DNA of 64,000 nt from Catenaria anguillulae PL171. Its lineage: Eukaryota > Blastocladiomycota > Blastocladiomycetes > Blastocladiales > Catenariaceae. The notes below the pieces were generated by a model, which was given only the letters and a program-made list of their open reading frames with translations, made no database searches and was not told where the DNA came from. The stretch lies in the NCBI GenBank assembly GCA_002102555.1, contig MCFL01000132.1, positions 1 through 64,000 on the forward strand, read 5' to 3'. The stretch's first letter is position 1. Each line of letters opens with the position of its first letter. Shown piece by piece: positions 53,434-64,000 of the stretch. The translations under genes and the position numbers were made by a program.

Positions 53434-54437
53434 ATGTCGGTCACTCAGGCTCCGAGTCTGCCACTAGCGCTGTCTCCGTCTCGCTCCACTTCTCCCATCC
53501 GCGAAGAGGAACCGTCCAATGCAAATCTGCCCGGCAAGGCCGTCACCACCACCACCATCAGTACCAGCACCGTGTCCAAACTTCGCCGTCGCGCATCCTT
53601 CCTGCTTCCGCTCTTGACTTCGCCGTCGATTCTCTCTTCGACCCCGCGCTCCAATAGCACCAGTGCTGTCAACAGCCCAATCAACACAAGCCCGCCTCTA
53701 AGCCCAGGCTCTTCGTCTCTCTCTGCACTGCCCTCGGCACTCGCCAGTCAAAACAAACACCAACAACAGCTCACCCGCCGCGCCTCCATGTCCCAAATGT
53801 TGTCTCGCAACCTCAAGTCGATTGTTTCGGCCGCTGCGCCCCAGGCCCGTGCCGTGACCCAAGTCGTCCGCCGCGTACGCTGCCAGCCTTCATTCTCGCC
53901 TGATCCAATCCGCGCGATGGCTAACTGTGCTCGTGCGTGTAGCTGTCCATGTCCCGCACCGTGTCACAATCGTCGCCCTCCTCACCAACCTCGACCTCGT
54001 CGGAACTTCCCCCCAAATCTCACCCGGTCTGGCGCCTCGGTGCCCTCAACCACGTGGCCATTGCCGTCCCCGACCTCGCCAAGGCCACCGCCTTTTACCG
54101 TGACATTTTGCGCGCCACGTCCGTGTCCGAGGCCGTGGCCTTGCCCGAGCACGGCGTGTACACTGTCTTCATCAACCTCGGCAACACCAAAATCGAGCTC
54201 CTCCACCCATACGGGGAGAAATCGCCCATCCAAAAGTTTTTGGAAAAGAACAAGGACGGCGGCATTCATCACGTGTGCATCGAGGTCGACAACATTGACA
54301 ATGCCCTGGCCGACATCACGGCAAAGGGCATTCGCAGTTTGGACAAGAAGCCAAAGATTGGTGCCCACGGTAAGCCCGTCTTCTTTTGCCACCCAAAGGA
54401 TTGCGGCGGTGTTCTCGTCGAATTTGAGCAAAAGTAA
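53434..54437 (+). CDS. MCEE: Methylmalonyl-CoA epimerase, mitochondrial
   Basis: Two exons, 53434..53874 and 53943..54437, in frame, 311 residues. The C-terminal half is a complete vicinal-oxygen-chelate epimerase: LGALNHVAIAVPDLAKATAFYRD with the first metal His, HGVYTVFINLGNTKIELLHP with the metal Glu, FLEKNKDGGIHHVCIEVDN with the second His, PVFFCHPKDCGGVLVEFEQ with the final metal Glu. It interconverts (S)- and (R)-methylmalonyl-CoA on the propionate route to succinyl-CoA. The first ATG gives a Ser/Pro-rich extension; a second in-frame ATG at 53788 begins MSQMLSRNLKSIVSAAAPQA, a typical mitochondrial presequence, and may be the true start. Dikarya generally use the methylcitrate cycle instead. 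Confidence 0.92.
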
Positions 54438-54786
54438 ACAAGTCTTTATGTCTTTCGCAAGCCATGTTGTCTGGGCCGATGGGATGAGCGTGACAATGTG
54501 AGGTGAACCCGTCGTGGTTGTGTCTTGGTCCGCCGCTTGCCCCCCTTTCTTGGACCATTCTTTCATTTTATTTTTTTTTCCTTTTGTGTGCTGCTCTCAC
54601 TGTCTTCTCCCCATTTTTGCAATACATTTGCAGTCCTCCACCCTCCTTCAACCCCCTCGCCTCAGATGGTCCCCGCTCCATCACAGGCTGGCCGATCTTG
54701 CTCCTGCACAGCGACCAACCGGCCCTCTGACCGTCCCCCCTTGCATGAACCGTGTACGTTGTTGTCACCTTGGAGGATCAAGGACG
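54438..54786. other. Intergenic, epimerase to tRNA-Thr copy 3
   Basis: About 350 bp, pyrimidine-rich (about 54550-54660), which may be the epimerase 3' UTR. No gene. Confidence 0.55.
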
Positions 54787-54810
54787 GCGGGCCATAAAGC
54801 ATGGCGGAAT
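54787..54810 (+). promoter_or_regulatory. Upstream Pol III element of tRNA-Thr copy 3
   Basis: The 24-nt block GCGGGCCATAAA...GGCGGAAT again ends 11 nt before the tRNA, with CATAAA at -29 to -24. Confidence 0.7.
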
Positions 54811-54821
54811 CCACCATTCAA

Positions 54822-54893
54822 GCCGGCTTGGCTCAGTGGCAGAGCGTCGCTCTCGTAAAGCGAAGGTCGGGTGTTCGATCCTCCCAGCCGGCA
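54822..54893 (+). tRNA. trnT-CGU: tRNA-Thr (anticodon CGU), copy 3
   Basis: 72 nt, identical to the copies at 7-78 and 4777-4848; the TTTT immediately after the mature 3' end is a likely Pol III terminator. Confidence 0.96.
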
Positions 54894-54995
54894 TTTTGAC
54901 TCATTTTTGCTCAAACTTTCCATAGTGGCATTATTGTCCAAGTCCAGGGCTACATCTTGAACTAGGCTTGATACAATTTGGAGTGCATTTGAGTG
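54894..54995. repeat. Duplicated 3' flank of tRNA-Thr, copy B
   Basis: Counterpart of 4849-4948, sharing GGCTACAT.TTGAAC, TACAATTTGGAG and ATTTGAGTG in order, with small indels. Divergence is much higher than in the tRNA itself, which has zero differences. Confidence 0.75.
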
Positions 54996-55769
54996 CGTTG
55001 TAGCCGTTTTCCTGTGCATCGTGGTCACGCCAGTATCGCGTATTGCTGTCATAACGTGGATCGGCTGACTGTGGGGATTGTGGGTGTAAACGCCGGACAT
55101 GATCGGCAGGGGGTTGGCGGAGCCTTGCTACCTTCTTTGGCCGTAACCGCTTGTCCTTGTCAAGACGACGGACTTATCAAAGTTATATCCACCAGCCTGA
55201 TTTAGTATCCACCGAACTTTCTTCCGCCTGGCATCTCAATCGACCAGTGTCATTTCCCTGAACCAGCTGAGCTGTGTGTGGGAGCTTGGGCATCGCTTGG
55301 CTGGCTTGCTTACAGTGGTTGAACAGCCACATTTGTATGGATGTGAGCTGCAGTATGAGCTTACCACCGGCGAGTGCAAGTGCACGTGTGAAAGACCCAA
55401 GCTTGGCTGTCTCGATGCTGGAGGCTGCGCAGAGGTCTCACTCCAGCTGGTCTCACTTTCCAAGAGCGAGCTGATCGTTTCTCCAAGCTCACGCTCAAAT
55501 TCGAACGCGAATGTCTCACTTGAATACAAATGTCCATGCTGGAGATTGACCTATCGATTCAGCCCTGACTGACTCTGTTCGCCGGGAATCGGCGATTCCA
55601 CCGTGGGCTTCCTTGATGCACCCAGATGACATTGAGCCAGTCACAGCTCCATATACCCATCACCCTCCACTCGCCCACCCGCCTGTCCTGACCAATTGCA
55701 AAGGCACCCATGCACGATCCGCTCTTACGAAGCCAACACCAACTACACTGCTTACTTGACCTTCGCAAC
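54996..55769. other. Intergenic, tRNA-Thr copy 3 to HVA1-like gene
   Basis: About 770 bp. No gene or repeat recognised; the end holds the promoter of the small gene at 55770. Confidence 0.5.
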
Positions 55770-56201
55770 ATGTCTTACCAACAGCAGAACCTCCAGCTAC
55801 CTGGCGACAAGGTCACCTACACCCCCATTGGCACCGCGACGGTTTCGTCGCGGGTATGCACATGTGCCGCCTCTCTACGAGTCCACGACAGCCGCCCACT
55901 CACTATTCCTGATCATACGTACATAGCTCACCACGGGCACCGTCAGCGATGTCATTACCGAGCCCACGTTTGTCGGCATCGCGACGGCCAAGGCTTCCGA
56001 GGATGATCCGCGTCTCGTCATTCAAAATGACAACACGGGCAAGGTATGCACTTGCGCTCGATTCGCTGTGAAGCCTGGCCGGTGGCACCGCTTGGCATCG
56101 ACATTGGACTCACATCGATGTTTGTCTTGTTCCTGCAGGAAACTGCGTACCAACCCCAGAACATTGTCGACATCGACAAGCAAGGTGGCGAGCAAACATG
56201 A
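55770..56201 (+). CDS. HVA1/TUDOR-dom small protein (DUF2945 type)
   Basis: Three exons too short for simple ORF finding: 55770..55853, 55927..56043 and 56139..56201, all phase 0, giving 87 residues. Sequence landmarks: LPGDKVTYTPIGTATVSSRL, GTVSDVITEPTFVGIATA, KASEDDPRLVIQNDNTGKE and a final QPQNIVDIDKQ. GDKV...G.V.DV followed by KASEDDPRxxIxND-TGKE is the pattern of the hypervirulence-associated protein TUDOR domain found in many fungi and bacteria. Its molecular function is not established. All three exons have GC-rich third positions and good GTATGC donors, supporting the model. Confidence 0.82.
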
Positions 56202-56786
56202 GCCGCCCGCTTAAGGATCGCACATTGCTCTTTTGGATAAGTATTGTCGTGCCCAACTTGAAGCGCCAATGGGCTGCCGGATTCTCATGATGATCATCCC
56301 AGACTGCTGTGCTGTTTCCATCCGAGTTTTGTGGACTAGTTACCGCCAAAATTGAACCTCGATCCTTGAACCATCATCATGTTGCCTTCGGTCCCGTTTC
56401 CACTTTCTGTCATTATGAATCCCCACGGTGTAACTCATTACGCAACATATCGTTTCTTATCTTGTTGGTTGGTTGTTGTTAGACAGACCTGAGGATTTTG
56501 GGCTTTCAATCCTCGTCTGCAGGCTATGCCGTACCCACGTCTACCATTCACTCGAAACATCATCGTGGTTTACAAACACACACAATGGATAACCCGCCGG
56601 ATCGAAAGCGTATGCAATGACACTGTCTCTTCATGAATAAACATGATCCCCGTCCTCGCTGCACACCAAGGCGGGTGAAGACTCACACTCGGCTGGCGCC
56701 AACCTCCACTCACGTCGACCCCATCCGTTCTTGTTGATCGCATATTTACCTATTAACCAGGTCGGCGCACAAACGACATACCGGCC
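56202..56786. other. Intergenic, HVA1-like to TRAX
   Basis: 585 bp, with an AATAAA at about 56635 and the TRAX promoter. No gene recognised. Confidence 0.5.
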
Positions 56787-58051
56787 ATGTCTACCACCCT
56801 CGACAACTCATCCGCGCAAGTACACCAGCAACCCGCCGGTACTGGCGGCGGTGGCGGTGCCGCTGACGTGGAAATGACCGACGCTGCACCTGTTCCGCAG
56901 ACTGATCCGTCGCCTTGGGATATATTCTCCGAGGCCAAGGCACATCTTGACATTCAGGTCCGGTTTCTTTACTTGTCATGCATCTAAAAAAGTCGTACCC
57001 CGCGGCCCCCTCATCGTAACTGACCCAATTTTGCTTGTTTATCAATGTGCCTTGCCGTCACACAGTGGGAGCGCCGTGAAGCGCTCATCAAAAAGTCTCG
57101 CGAAATCACCCGCGAGAGCAAGAAAACCATTGTCTCGCTTCAACGGTATTATAATGTCCTGTCCGCCCCGCCCTGCACGACCACGCCCGGTGTCCTCACG
57201 CACATGCTCTCTCATGTGTATTGCCTTCAACAACAGCTTCGACTCATCGCAGCGCGACCGCGAAATCAAGCTCGCGACCACCGCACGCAACAAAGTCCAA
57301 AAGATGTTTACGGAAATCTCGAGTGTACTTCACTCTCCTCCAGAATTCCACAAGTGCGTTGGCCTTCTTTTGCGTCTCATCACTTATGTACCTTTTACTT
57401 GATTCGAACCCTCATCCACCCTCCGCCCCGTGCCCCAGGTTCGCCCGCGACATCCGACCGGGTATCCAAGAGTTTCTGGAATCCGCCTCATTTCTGCACT
57501 ACTTTGAATCCGGCACGCTTCTCTCTTTTGAGCAAGCCGCCGACCTGATGCGACCCACGGGCCTGGTTCTCACGCCCGAAGACTACCTTTTTGGCGTGCT
57601 TGACCTTGGCGGCGAGCTAATGCGGTATGCAACCACAAGCGCGACCAAACGCGAGTTGCAGGTGGTCACTGCAGCGTGCCGGTTCTTGCAGCGGTATTTC
57701 CACGGTACGCTATGCAACCCCGGGATGGAATCTCCATTTACGTGTCGGAGAGCGGAGCGAAGGTGTTGACCAGCGCTTAACTATGCAGAAACACTGGCCG
57801 TGTCGCCGTGTAACGAGTACCGCGAATTTGTCAAGAAGCGCGAGGTCTTGGAGCAGAGCGTATTCAAGGTGGAGCAGTGTACGTTTTTGCACGTGTTCAG
57901 GAGGCATGGATTTGGCTTTACAGTCTTGCTCATGCCTGGGGTTCTTGTCACGTCATTTCCAGTGTGCTATCATCTCACGGTCCAAGGCGACGAGTACTTG
58001 TCACTCGATCCTGTTGGCGCTGGCGAAGGACATGGCGGTGGCGACATGTGA
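56787..58051 (+). CDS. Translin-associated factor X (TRAX)
   Basis: Six exons, 56787..56957, 57066..57145, 57237..57353, 57439..57704, 57789..57878 and 57963..58051, in frame, 270 residues (human TRAX 290). TRAX with translin forms C3PO, an octameric RNA nuclease. Signatures: WERREALIKKSREITRESKK, KTIVSLQR, ARNKVQKMFTEISSVL, IRPGIQEFLESASFLHYF, TGLVLTPEDYLFGVLDLGGELMRYA, ACRFLQRYF, REFVKKREVLEQSVFKVEQ and LCYHLTVQGDEYLS. The acidic residues proposed as catalytic in TRAX correspond to those of EFLESAS and DYLFGVLDLGGELMR, which are present. Translin itself is not in the window. Confidence 0.9.
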
Positions 58052-58353
58052 CGGTGTGGCCCAAAGTCGATGCAAAGTCCGACTATGTGTGTGGGTCCTG
58101 ATGTATGTATACCATATCGTGGCGGATCCCAGCATCATTGCGCCAATCGTGAAAGAACAAGAGCAAGTTTAGGTTGGACAAAGGTACATATGGCAAGTGG
58201 AGATAAAGTGTGTCACCTTTGGGAAACAGCAAAATCGGGATACAGGATGGATGCGGGTCGAAAGAGGCAAGAGAGGAACTGAGGCGGGGTACTAGATTAA
58301 GAAGGGGCGGGGGACGAGCCGATCTGAACAGGCCAAAAAGGCTGCCAACCCAC
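58052..58353. other. Convergent 3' region, TRAX / VTC1
   Basis: 302 bp between converging stops. Nothing else seen. Confidence 0.6.
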
Positions 58354-58944
58354 TCACGGAGATGGAGATGCAGTGTCAGCGGACACGCGCAGTCCAAAGT
58401 TGACAACGACAGCAGCGAAAAGCACAACAACGATGACAACGGGTGCAAAGCCTGACGTGCGAGAGTTGGGCGTCGGTGAGTACATAACGTCCGAAACGCA
58501 ACAAGCAAAAACCCACGAGACGTACGTGAATCGTACGGGCCACCTTCCCGACGACGAATCATCTGCGCCCGCCACAAGTACAAGTACAGAGCGTAGAGCA
58601 TGATGCCCATGGCAATCACGGTGAAAATGACTCCACTGATCTTGCCCACCTTGTCAGTGCCAAAGTTGAGCAGCCCAAGCGAGAGGCCAGCAAGCATCAC
58701 TGTGAAGTTGAGCCATGAGAGAAGCGTGCGCTCATTGGCAAAGAAGACCTATATAGCAGAGATCCGGGGTGCTGATGTCAGAGGCAGACGTGCGTGGAGA
58801 AGAGCGAGATAAGCCGCAACGAGGCAGGCAGAGGCAGGTGGAATACACAGAGGAAACCCCGGCAAGTGGAGGAACAGAATTTACCTTGGGTTCCACACGA
58901 ATGTAGGAAGTGGCGGCGTTGGGAGCGACTGCGTTGCTGGGCAT
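58354..58944 (-). CDS. VTC1: Vacuolar transporter chaperone 1 (polyphosphate polymerase subunit)
   Basis: Three exons on the minus strand, 58885..58944, 58526..58748 and 58354..58451, in frame, 126 residues (yeast Vtc1 129). It is the small three-helix membrane subunit of the VTC complex, which makes polyphosphate from ATP and moves it into the vacuole or acidocalcisomes. Signatures: [21 protein letters not shown], the Arg-containing start of TM1 ([20 protein letters not shown]), TM2 [23 protein letters not shown], the loop GGPYDSRFAP and TM3 [20 protein letters not shown]. The catalytic SPX-bearing subunit Vtc4 is not in this window. Confidence 0.95.
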
Positions 58945-59694
58945 GGTGGAACAACGTGAATGTGGCGGAGGTTGTGGCGAGAGCGAGCGTCGTGAGAGCA
59001 GAAGTATGGCCTAGGCTTGGGATGTGATACGTTGGAGCGGATCAGAGAGCATTGCTTGAAGTCTTTGTGTGCATCCAGGGAATTCACATTGGAGCTCAAG
59101 GTGAAGGACTTCCATAATTCTTCTATGGATGGAGCCCTTCCAGCAGAGGGGAAATCAAGTACAGGGCTGGCGATCTTTCGTTTCTCTCTCTCTGTCTCTG
59201 TCTCTGTCTCTCTGTCTCTCTACAGTTGCGACTCCGTTTGCCGTGCTCGCCACCCTAAGCCGGTGCCGGTCACCTTTGACTTTCCGCAGATGTCACTGTT
59301 TCATTTGTCCTTTTGCTGGCGGTGGCCGGTGATGATTGCAAACAGTTGTCTGGCTCGCGAGCCTCTTGCAACTCAACACGTTTTGGTGTCCATCGCAAAC
59401 GTTAACGCCATCGACGCGATGACCAGATGACCAGCGCGACGGCTCGGGCAAATGTGATGCCTGCCTCGTCTGCCAGCACCACAATGTTCAGATGTACGAT
59501 GGGAAGTAGTGCAGCGATGGTACAGCGCGGCCGCCAACCACATGTAGGCTGGCCATGTAAGTATGTCATGTTCGAAGTCGGCGCGCTTGTGTGAGCTCGA
59601 CAGGCAGGCAACATTGTGCTGCCTCACCGCGAGCATCCTGCGAAACAGAATAACAGCTATCCGGGATGAAAACGATGCAATGTATATGACTCGC
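58945..59694. other. Intergenic, VTC1 start to UBP8 end
   Basis: 750 bp holding the VTC1 promoter and a CT-rich microsatellite. No gene recognised. Confidence 0.55.
59182..59220. repeat. CT/CTCTGT microsatellite
   Basis: About 39 bp of CT dinucleotides interrupted by TG at regular points (CTCTGT units). Confidence 0.85.
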
Positions 59695-61954
59695 TCACAA
59701 CGGTTTACCATCCGGCATAACTCGATGATAAAAGCACATGTACCTGCGACGGCAGAAAGCAAACGAGTCAGCGAACAGCATAAGACGTGGGCGGGAAGAA
59801 CATACGCAGTTGCACCCGTCGCAATCTCCTCCGTGACCTGCGTCACCTTGTCGTCGTCCATCCGGAACCACTGGAAATACAAGTGCGGGGAAAACTTAGC
59901 AAGACACCAAGGTAGAAATGGTCCATCCAACAAGCTTGCGGCATGAAGTCGTACGTGGCCTCGATCCAAGATGCACGCCGTGTAATGGCCCGTGTCGAGT
60001 TTGCCCGTGTGGTGGACGACAGCGTACAGGACGTATGAGTATTGAAGAGGATTCGGCCTACAGACGTACAGCAGAAATGCACATTGTCAGTTGACCGTGC
60101 AAGTGCAAGTGAGACAACGGCACACACACACTTTTTCTGCGACGCATCGCCCCTTGTCATGTACTGCGCCATGGAAATGGTCAGCGGGATCGTGACTGGT
60201 ATCTCAACCTTGTTGCTGCCATTGGTCGACGTCTCAAACCTCTGTTGCAAGATCCACCATCAGCACCGAGCCCATAACCAATTCGCCCAAATTCGGCAGC
60301 GGGAACGGGAACATACCTTAAACTGGAAACAGATGGATTTGGGTGCCACCTGGACCGTCAACTGCTTGCGATGCTGCGACCCACCACACTGATTGCACTG
60401 ACACGTGACTGTCTCTGGGGCCGTAAACTTGTCGAGACACTGCGCCAGCGTGACCCTGTCGACCTTTTGCGCCATTCCTCCCAGCATGCCTGTGGCGGCC
60501 CCATACGCATTGGCCATTGCCGACGCCCTTGGCGCCCACGTATTGCTCGCGGCCTGCTGCTCGGTGGCCTTCAAGTCCAAGGACAAGTCGAGAAACGATT
60601 CCGAAAGAAACGTCACGTTTTGGCACCCAGTGCACGTGAGCTTGGAGTGCAGCACGCCGCCAAATGTGGAGTGAATGGCACAGGGACACTGTTGCGGGAT
60701 CGAGGCGGCCAGGTTGCCGTTGGCGAGCATGGTGCCGCGGTGCGTGGGCGGCGGCGATCCAGGCGTGCCATGCGTGAGGCCCGTGTGAATGGCGTTGATG
60801 AGTGCAATAAACAGTTCGTGCGCGTCGTGCTGTCCAGCAGAGGCGATGTCGCGTTTGCGGGTCCAGAGCGAGTGCAGCATGGCGTGCGGGACGTGTGGGG
60901 CCGAATCGCCCGAGAAGAACTGGGGATTTGGGGGACATAAAAAAGGAAGGGTGAGACAAGACGAGCACATGAATACGGTAACTCGGGAATGTCATACTTT
61001 GCTGTATAACGCATCGAATTCGCACGCAAAGCACGAGGGCGCTCCACACGCTTGGGGTGGATGGAGGTCGGATAAGAAAAATGTACGAAGGTTTGGGTTG
61101 TGAATGAGGGCTTGAAGAATGCAGTTCATGTAGCATGTCGCTCCGAGGTTTTTCAGACCACGCAACCCTAGGAACAGACAGACAGTCGGTCAGCAAAGAC
61201 ATCCATCCAGCGAACGGGTGAGGGACGCACCACCACAGGGAGATGTTGGCGAAGCAAAGATGCTGACAAGCTCGGCCTCGTGGTCGTCGAGTTCTTGCGT
61301 TTGCCGCGGTGCTATTAAGATACATGTATATGGAAATGTCAGATATGGCTGCCAAGAAATTGGCCGTGAGCATGCGCACCAAACTGCTCGTCGTAAACGT
61401 AGTCGTTGCACTGAATACAATAAACTGCGCCTACATCAACGTCCCATGCTACGTAGACCGACGAGAGAGTGAGTGTGAGCGGTGCAAGTTTGTCTGGGCA
61501 ATGTGGCAGTGCACAATCCGAACCGAGTGTGTGAAGCGAATCAGAGTTGAGATGCTGGTGAATGTGGCCACGCTTGAGACACAAGGACTTGCCACAATGG
61601 ATGCAAATGGCCACCCTTCGATAGTACCCGCAGCCCGGATACGAGCACGATGGTGGTGCTTGCTGTAAATCGTCGGCTGAGGCGATCAGCGGGCGAACCA
61701 ACGCTGGCAAAGTGTCAAAGAGCTCAAGAACGTACGATAGCACGAAAGCCATCAATCACCTTGGCGCTCGATGGTAAAGTCCACGACGAGCCACACTTGA
61801 CGGCGGCCGAAAGCGACGGCAGTACATCGACGTTGGCCCACAAGAACGCGTCTTTGGCGGCCGCCCGGGCAATATGCGGGCAGGTGCCTCTGCAAGTAGA
61901 CGCATCAGCGGATGCGGGACCTGTTGGCGCCAACGTGTGTGGATGTGGGGACAT
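59695..61954 (-). CDS. UBP8: Ubiquitin carboxyl-terminal hydrolase, SAGA deubiquitinase (Ubp8/USP22)
   Basis: Ten exons on the minus strand: 61736..61954, 61524..61662, 61380..61448, 61231..61311, 60998..61167, 60317..60919, 60132..60241, 59955..60057, 59806..59870, 59695..59743; in frame, 535 residues (USP22 525). It removes ubiquitin from histone H2B in the SAGA DUB module. An N-terminal ZnF-UBP (CPHIARA, then CSYPGCGYYRRVAICIHCGKSLC, HIHQHLNSDSLHTL, GAVYCIQCNDYVYD) is followed by the USP core. The Cys box is GLRGLKNLGATCYMNCILQAL with catalytic Cys in ATCYMN; then SAGQHDAHELFIALI, zinc pairs CTGC and CQCNQCGG, and the His box VVHHTGKLDTGHYTACI with WFRMDDDKVTQV. Cys, His and Asp are all present. 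Start chosen at ATG 61954; upstream Met in frame are possible. Confidence 0.92.
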
Positions 61955-62291
61955 TTGTGTTTGTGGTTGTGTTCGGGTCAACGTTCGCAATTCTAGGACG
62001 TTTGGTGGGGACTGCAGCTCTTGGCCGTGGCGGTGCTGGAATGGGCGGTTGCACTGATGCGTGTATGTGAACTGCATGCATGGGAGGAATGTCATGGATG
62101 TAAAGAGAGGCGCCGGTCCTGCTGCCAAGGCATGTCGACCCTTGAAGGCGAAGGGCGCCAGTGATGATGGGCTTGCGCTGCCGACATCACATGGCTGCAC
62201 GCCCTCAGTCACGACCCTTCATTCTCGCCGCTCAACAAGTGGGGTTGCGAGCACAATATCCACACATGTAAATATTTACGTACATCTCTCA
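61955..62291. other. Bidirectional promoter, UBP8 / TDA10
   Basis: 337 bp between divergent starts. Both flanking reading frames are open across part of it, so start sites are approximate. Confidence 0.55.
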
Positions 62292-63288
62292 ATGACCTCC
62301 TCCGCATCGAACCAGAACTCTGTCGCCACCGGCCGCGGTATGGCCGCGGCTGCCAAGATCCAGACTTGGATCAACCGCTGGCTGGACATGCACCATCAAC
62401 ATCAGCTTCAAGGTGACGGCAACGCCGACTCAGTTCGTGGTCGCCCGCTCCTCATTGGCATCAGCGGGCCACAGGGTAGCGGCAAGACCACGTTAACCCG
62501 CAACCTCGTGACCTTACTCTCGTCCACTCCCCGTCCTGGACGGAGCACAAACGACACATCAACAATGTTGCGCGTGCTAGCCATATCGCTCGACGATTTC
62601 TACAAGACTCACGCCGAGTTGGTCGCGCTTGAATCCTTGCATCCGACCAACAAGCTGCTCCACGGGCGTGGTCTTCCCGGCACGCACGATGTGGCCTTGC
62701 TGTTGTCCACGCTCAACAAGCTGTCCTCGCGCAACCCCGCCGACTACCCGATCCACGTGCCCGTGTACGATAAGGCTGCATTCAACGGTAAAGGGGATCG
62801 GTCCTCAACTGAAAAACAAGTGGTCACCGCCCCCCTGGACGTGATCTTGCTTGAAGGCTGGATGCTTGGGTTTGCTCCCCCCACTGACCCAGAGTCGGAC
62901 CTCACCACGCTCGTTTCCCCCGATCTGCTCGCAAAGTATGGCCTTGGCAACCTGACATATGTGGCAACCCACGAGCTATCCGCCTACGCGGCCATCGACA
63001 CCATGCTGGATCATTTCATTCACTGGACGCCCGCCAATGTTGGGATCGTGTACACGTGGCGCGTGCAGCAAGAGCAAGAGCTGCGGGCGAGGAATGGGCG
63101 GAATTGGAATGACCGATGACCAAGTCGGCCAGTTTGTGGATCGGTACATGCCCATGTACCAGGCGTGTGTGCCGAAATTGATCTCGACGAGATTGTGGGG
63201 CAAGGATGCGAGCAAGGTCGGGTCGGTACATTTGCGTGTGCGGGTGAGCGATGCGCGCGAGGTAATGGCGGTGGAGGAGGTGAATTGA
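62292..63288 (+). CDS. TDA10: ATP-dependent kinase Tda10 / D-glycerate 3-kinase family, apparent frameshift
   Basis: One exon. ISGPQGSGKTTL (Walker A), LAISLDDFYKTH, NKLLHGRGLPGTHDVALL, YDKAAFNGKGDRS, LDVILLEGWMLGF and NVGIVYTWRVQQEQEL follow the order of yeast Tda10 and plant glycerate kinase. The frame that starts at 62292 stops at 63119 (275 residues), but family sequence goes on in the next frame: GMTDDQVGQFVDRYMPMYQ to the stop at 63288. The switch maps to a surplus C at about 63099 (AAT GGG c GGA ATT GGA ATG). No intron of plausible size explains it. So it is either a one-base sequence error or a real lesion trimming the last 55 or so residues. Start ATG 62292 is the first that gives a compact family-like N terminus. 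Confidence 0.85.
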
Positions 63289-64000
63289 GAATGAGTGGTT
63301 CAGTGTATTGAGCAATAAATATGTTCATGAGGGGGGAAGAGCGACAACAAAATCGGGTGTGGTATGGAAAACAGACTGTGCTATGGATACGGAATGGGAC
63401 TTGTGAGTGACGAGGGCGGGCTGTTGCGATAGGGATATCAAGAAAACAAACCTGAAAAAAGACGGCGACGGTCACGGCCATGAAGGAACCAGAGTCATGA
63501 CCGGTGATACAGCCAAGCAAGGAACAAAGACAGAAATGAATGCAAAAGCAGCGGATCCGGCAACCACAATGAGCACGGCCAGAAGGGCGTCCGCGATTCC
63601 ACGCACGATCCACCACATGACGGATGTGCAGAGCAGAGCACCAGATCCGAGTTGAGTTGCGTTGCGGGAGACTGTTACCGCTATTCGATTTGGGGTACGG
63701 ACGACTTGCGGGTGCAGGAAATGGTGTCGTGGGCTCGGCAGCTTGCAACCTTTACTTGTTCGAGGATTGGAGCTAGCGTCGAACAAGCTGTGCGGGGTGG
63801 TTTAAGTACTGCAGGAGCAGACAGCACGCCGTGACGATAATGGGTTTGCTACGGTATTGGCTCGCTGTCACTGCGGGACGGAAAATGCAGCAAGTTGCGA
63901 TATCCATGCATGGATGCATTGCCAGTCGTCATTCATCGTCCAATCTACAAATCCATTGCAAGCCCAATTTAAACGCGATGAGGCATGCTGATGTGATGAG
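63289..64000. other. 3' flank of TDA10 and unassigned end of window
   Basis: A minus-strand frame at 63472-63786 (104 residues) has one long hydrophobic stretch (about residues 55-95, WWIVRGIADALLAVLIVVAG) and could be part of a small membrane protein, perhaps with further exons beyond. No family recognised, so it is not called as a gene. Confidence 0.35.
63314..63319 (+). promoter_or_regulatory. Polyadenylation signal AATAAA
   Basis: Perfect AATAAA 25 nt after the downstream-frame stop of TDA10; its position supports transcription through to 63288. Confidence 0.5.

Noticed and set aside
63472-63786. Minus-strand frame with a hydrophobic stretch
   Set aside because: Only one membrane-like segment, no family match and no splice partner; too weak to call as a gene.

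Overview
The window is nuclear DNA of a GC-rich, gene-dense, intron-bearing fungus. Introns are short (mostly 60-110 nt, GTRNGT-like donors). The gene content points to an early-diverging, zoosporic lineage, a chytrid or more likely a blastocladid. Fungal markers are VTC1, ACR3, SEC2, ALG1 and an HVA1/TUDOR protein. They sit beside genes that Dikarya lack or rarely keep: a CatSper-like one-domain cation channel, a MED25-like Mediator subunit, methylmalonyl-CoA epimerase and a RAD51D-like recombinase. No species was identified; this is inference from gene content.

Layout. 0-5 kb: a tRNA-Thr(CGU), a gene resembling the exocytosis factor Mso1, an RBR ubiquitin ligase and a second tRNA-Thr. 6-15 kb: two paralogues of a Ycf45/SpoIIIAA-type AAA ATPase in opposite orientation flanking ALG1, sharing a nearly identical block of about 690 bp. 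15.6-21 kb: ACR3, a small retroposed insertion, and a glutamine-rich protein built of ten copies of an Asn/Gln/Ala-Ser-Gly repeat plus a long polyQ tract. 21-30 kb: SAGA subunit SPT8, a 1,466-residue Sec7-domain protein with Gln at the glutamic-finger position, and ribosomal protein eS19. 31-39.5 kb: MED25, an ER cyclophilin, a Yfh7-like kinase and an NTF2-like putative mitochondrial protein. 40-53 kb: SEC2, the RAD51D-like gene, the CatSper-like channel, a beta-carbonic anhydrase with a spliced presequence, and an exportin. 53-64 kb: methylmalonyl-CoA epimerase, the third tRNA-Thr, HVA1, TRAX, VTC1, the SAGA deubiquitinase UBP8/USP22 and TDA10 with an apparent frameshift.

Functional links. 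SPT8 and UBP8 are parts of SAGA and MED25 is a Mediator arm, so three RNA polymerase II coactivator genes lie in one window. SEC2, the Mso1-like gene and the Sec7 protein belong to vesicle traffic. Exon structures below were built by hand from splice signals, reading phase and family conservation; every listed exon set closes in frame, except TDA10 (frameshift) and the second AAA ATPase, whose intron lacks an AG acceptor.
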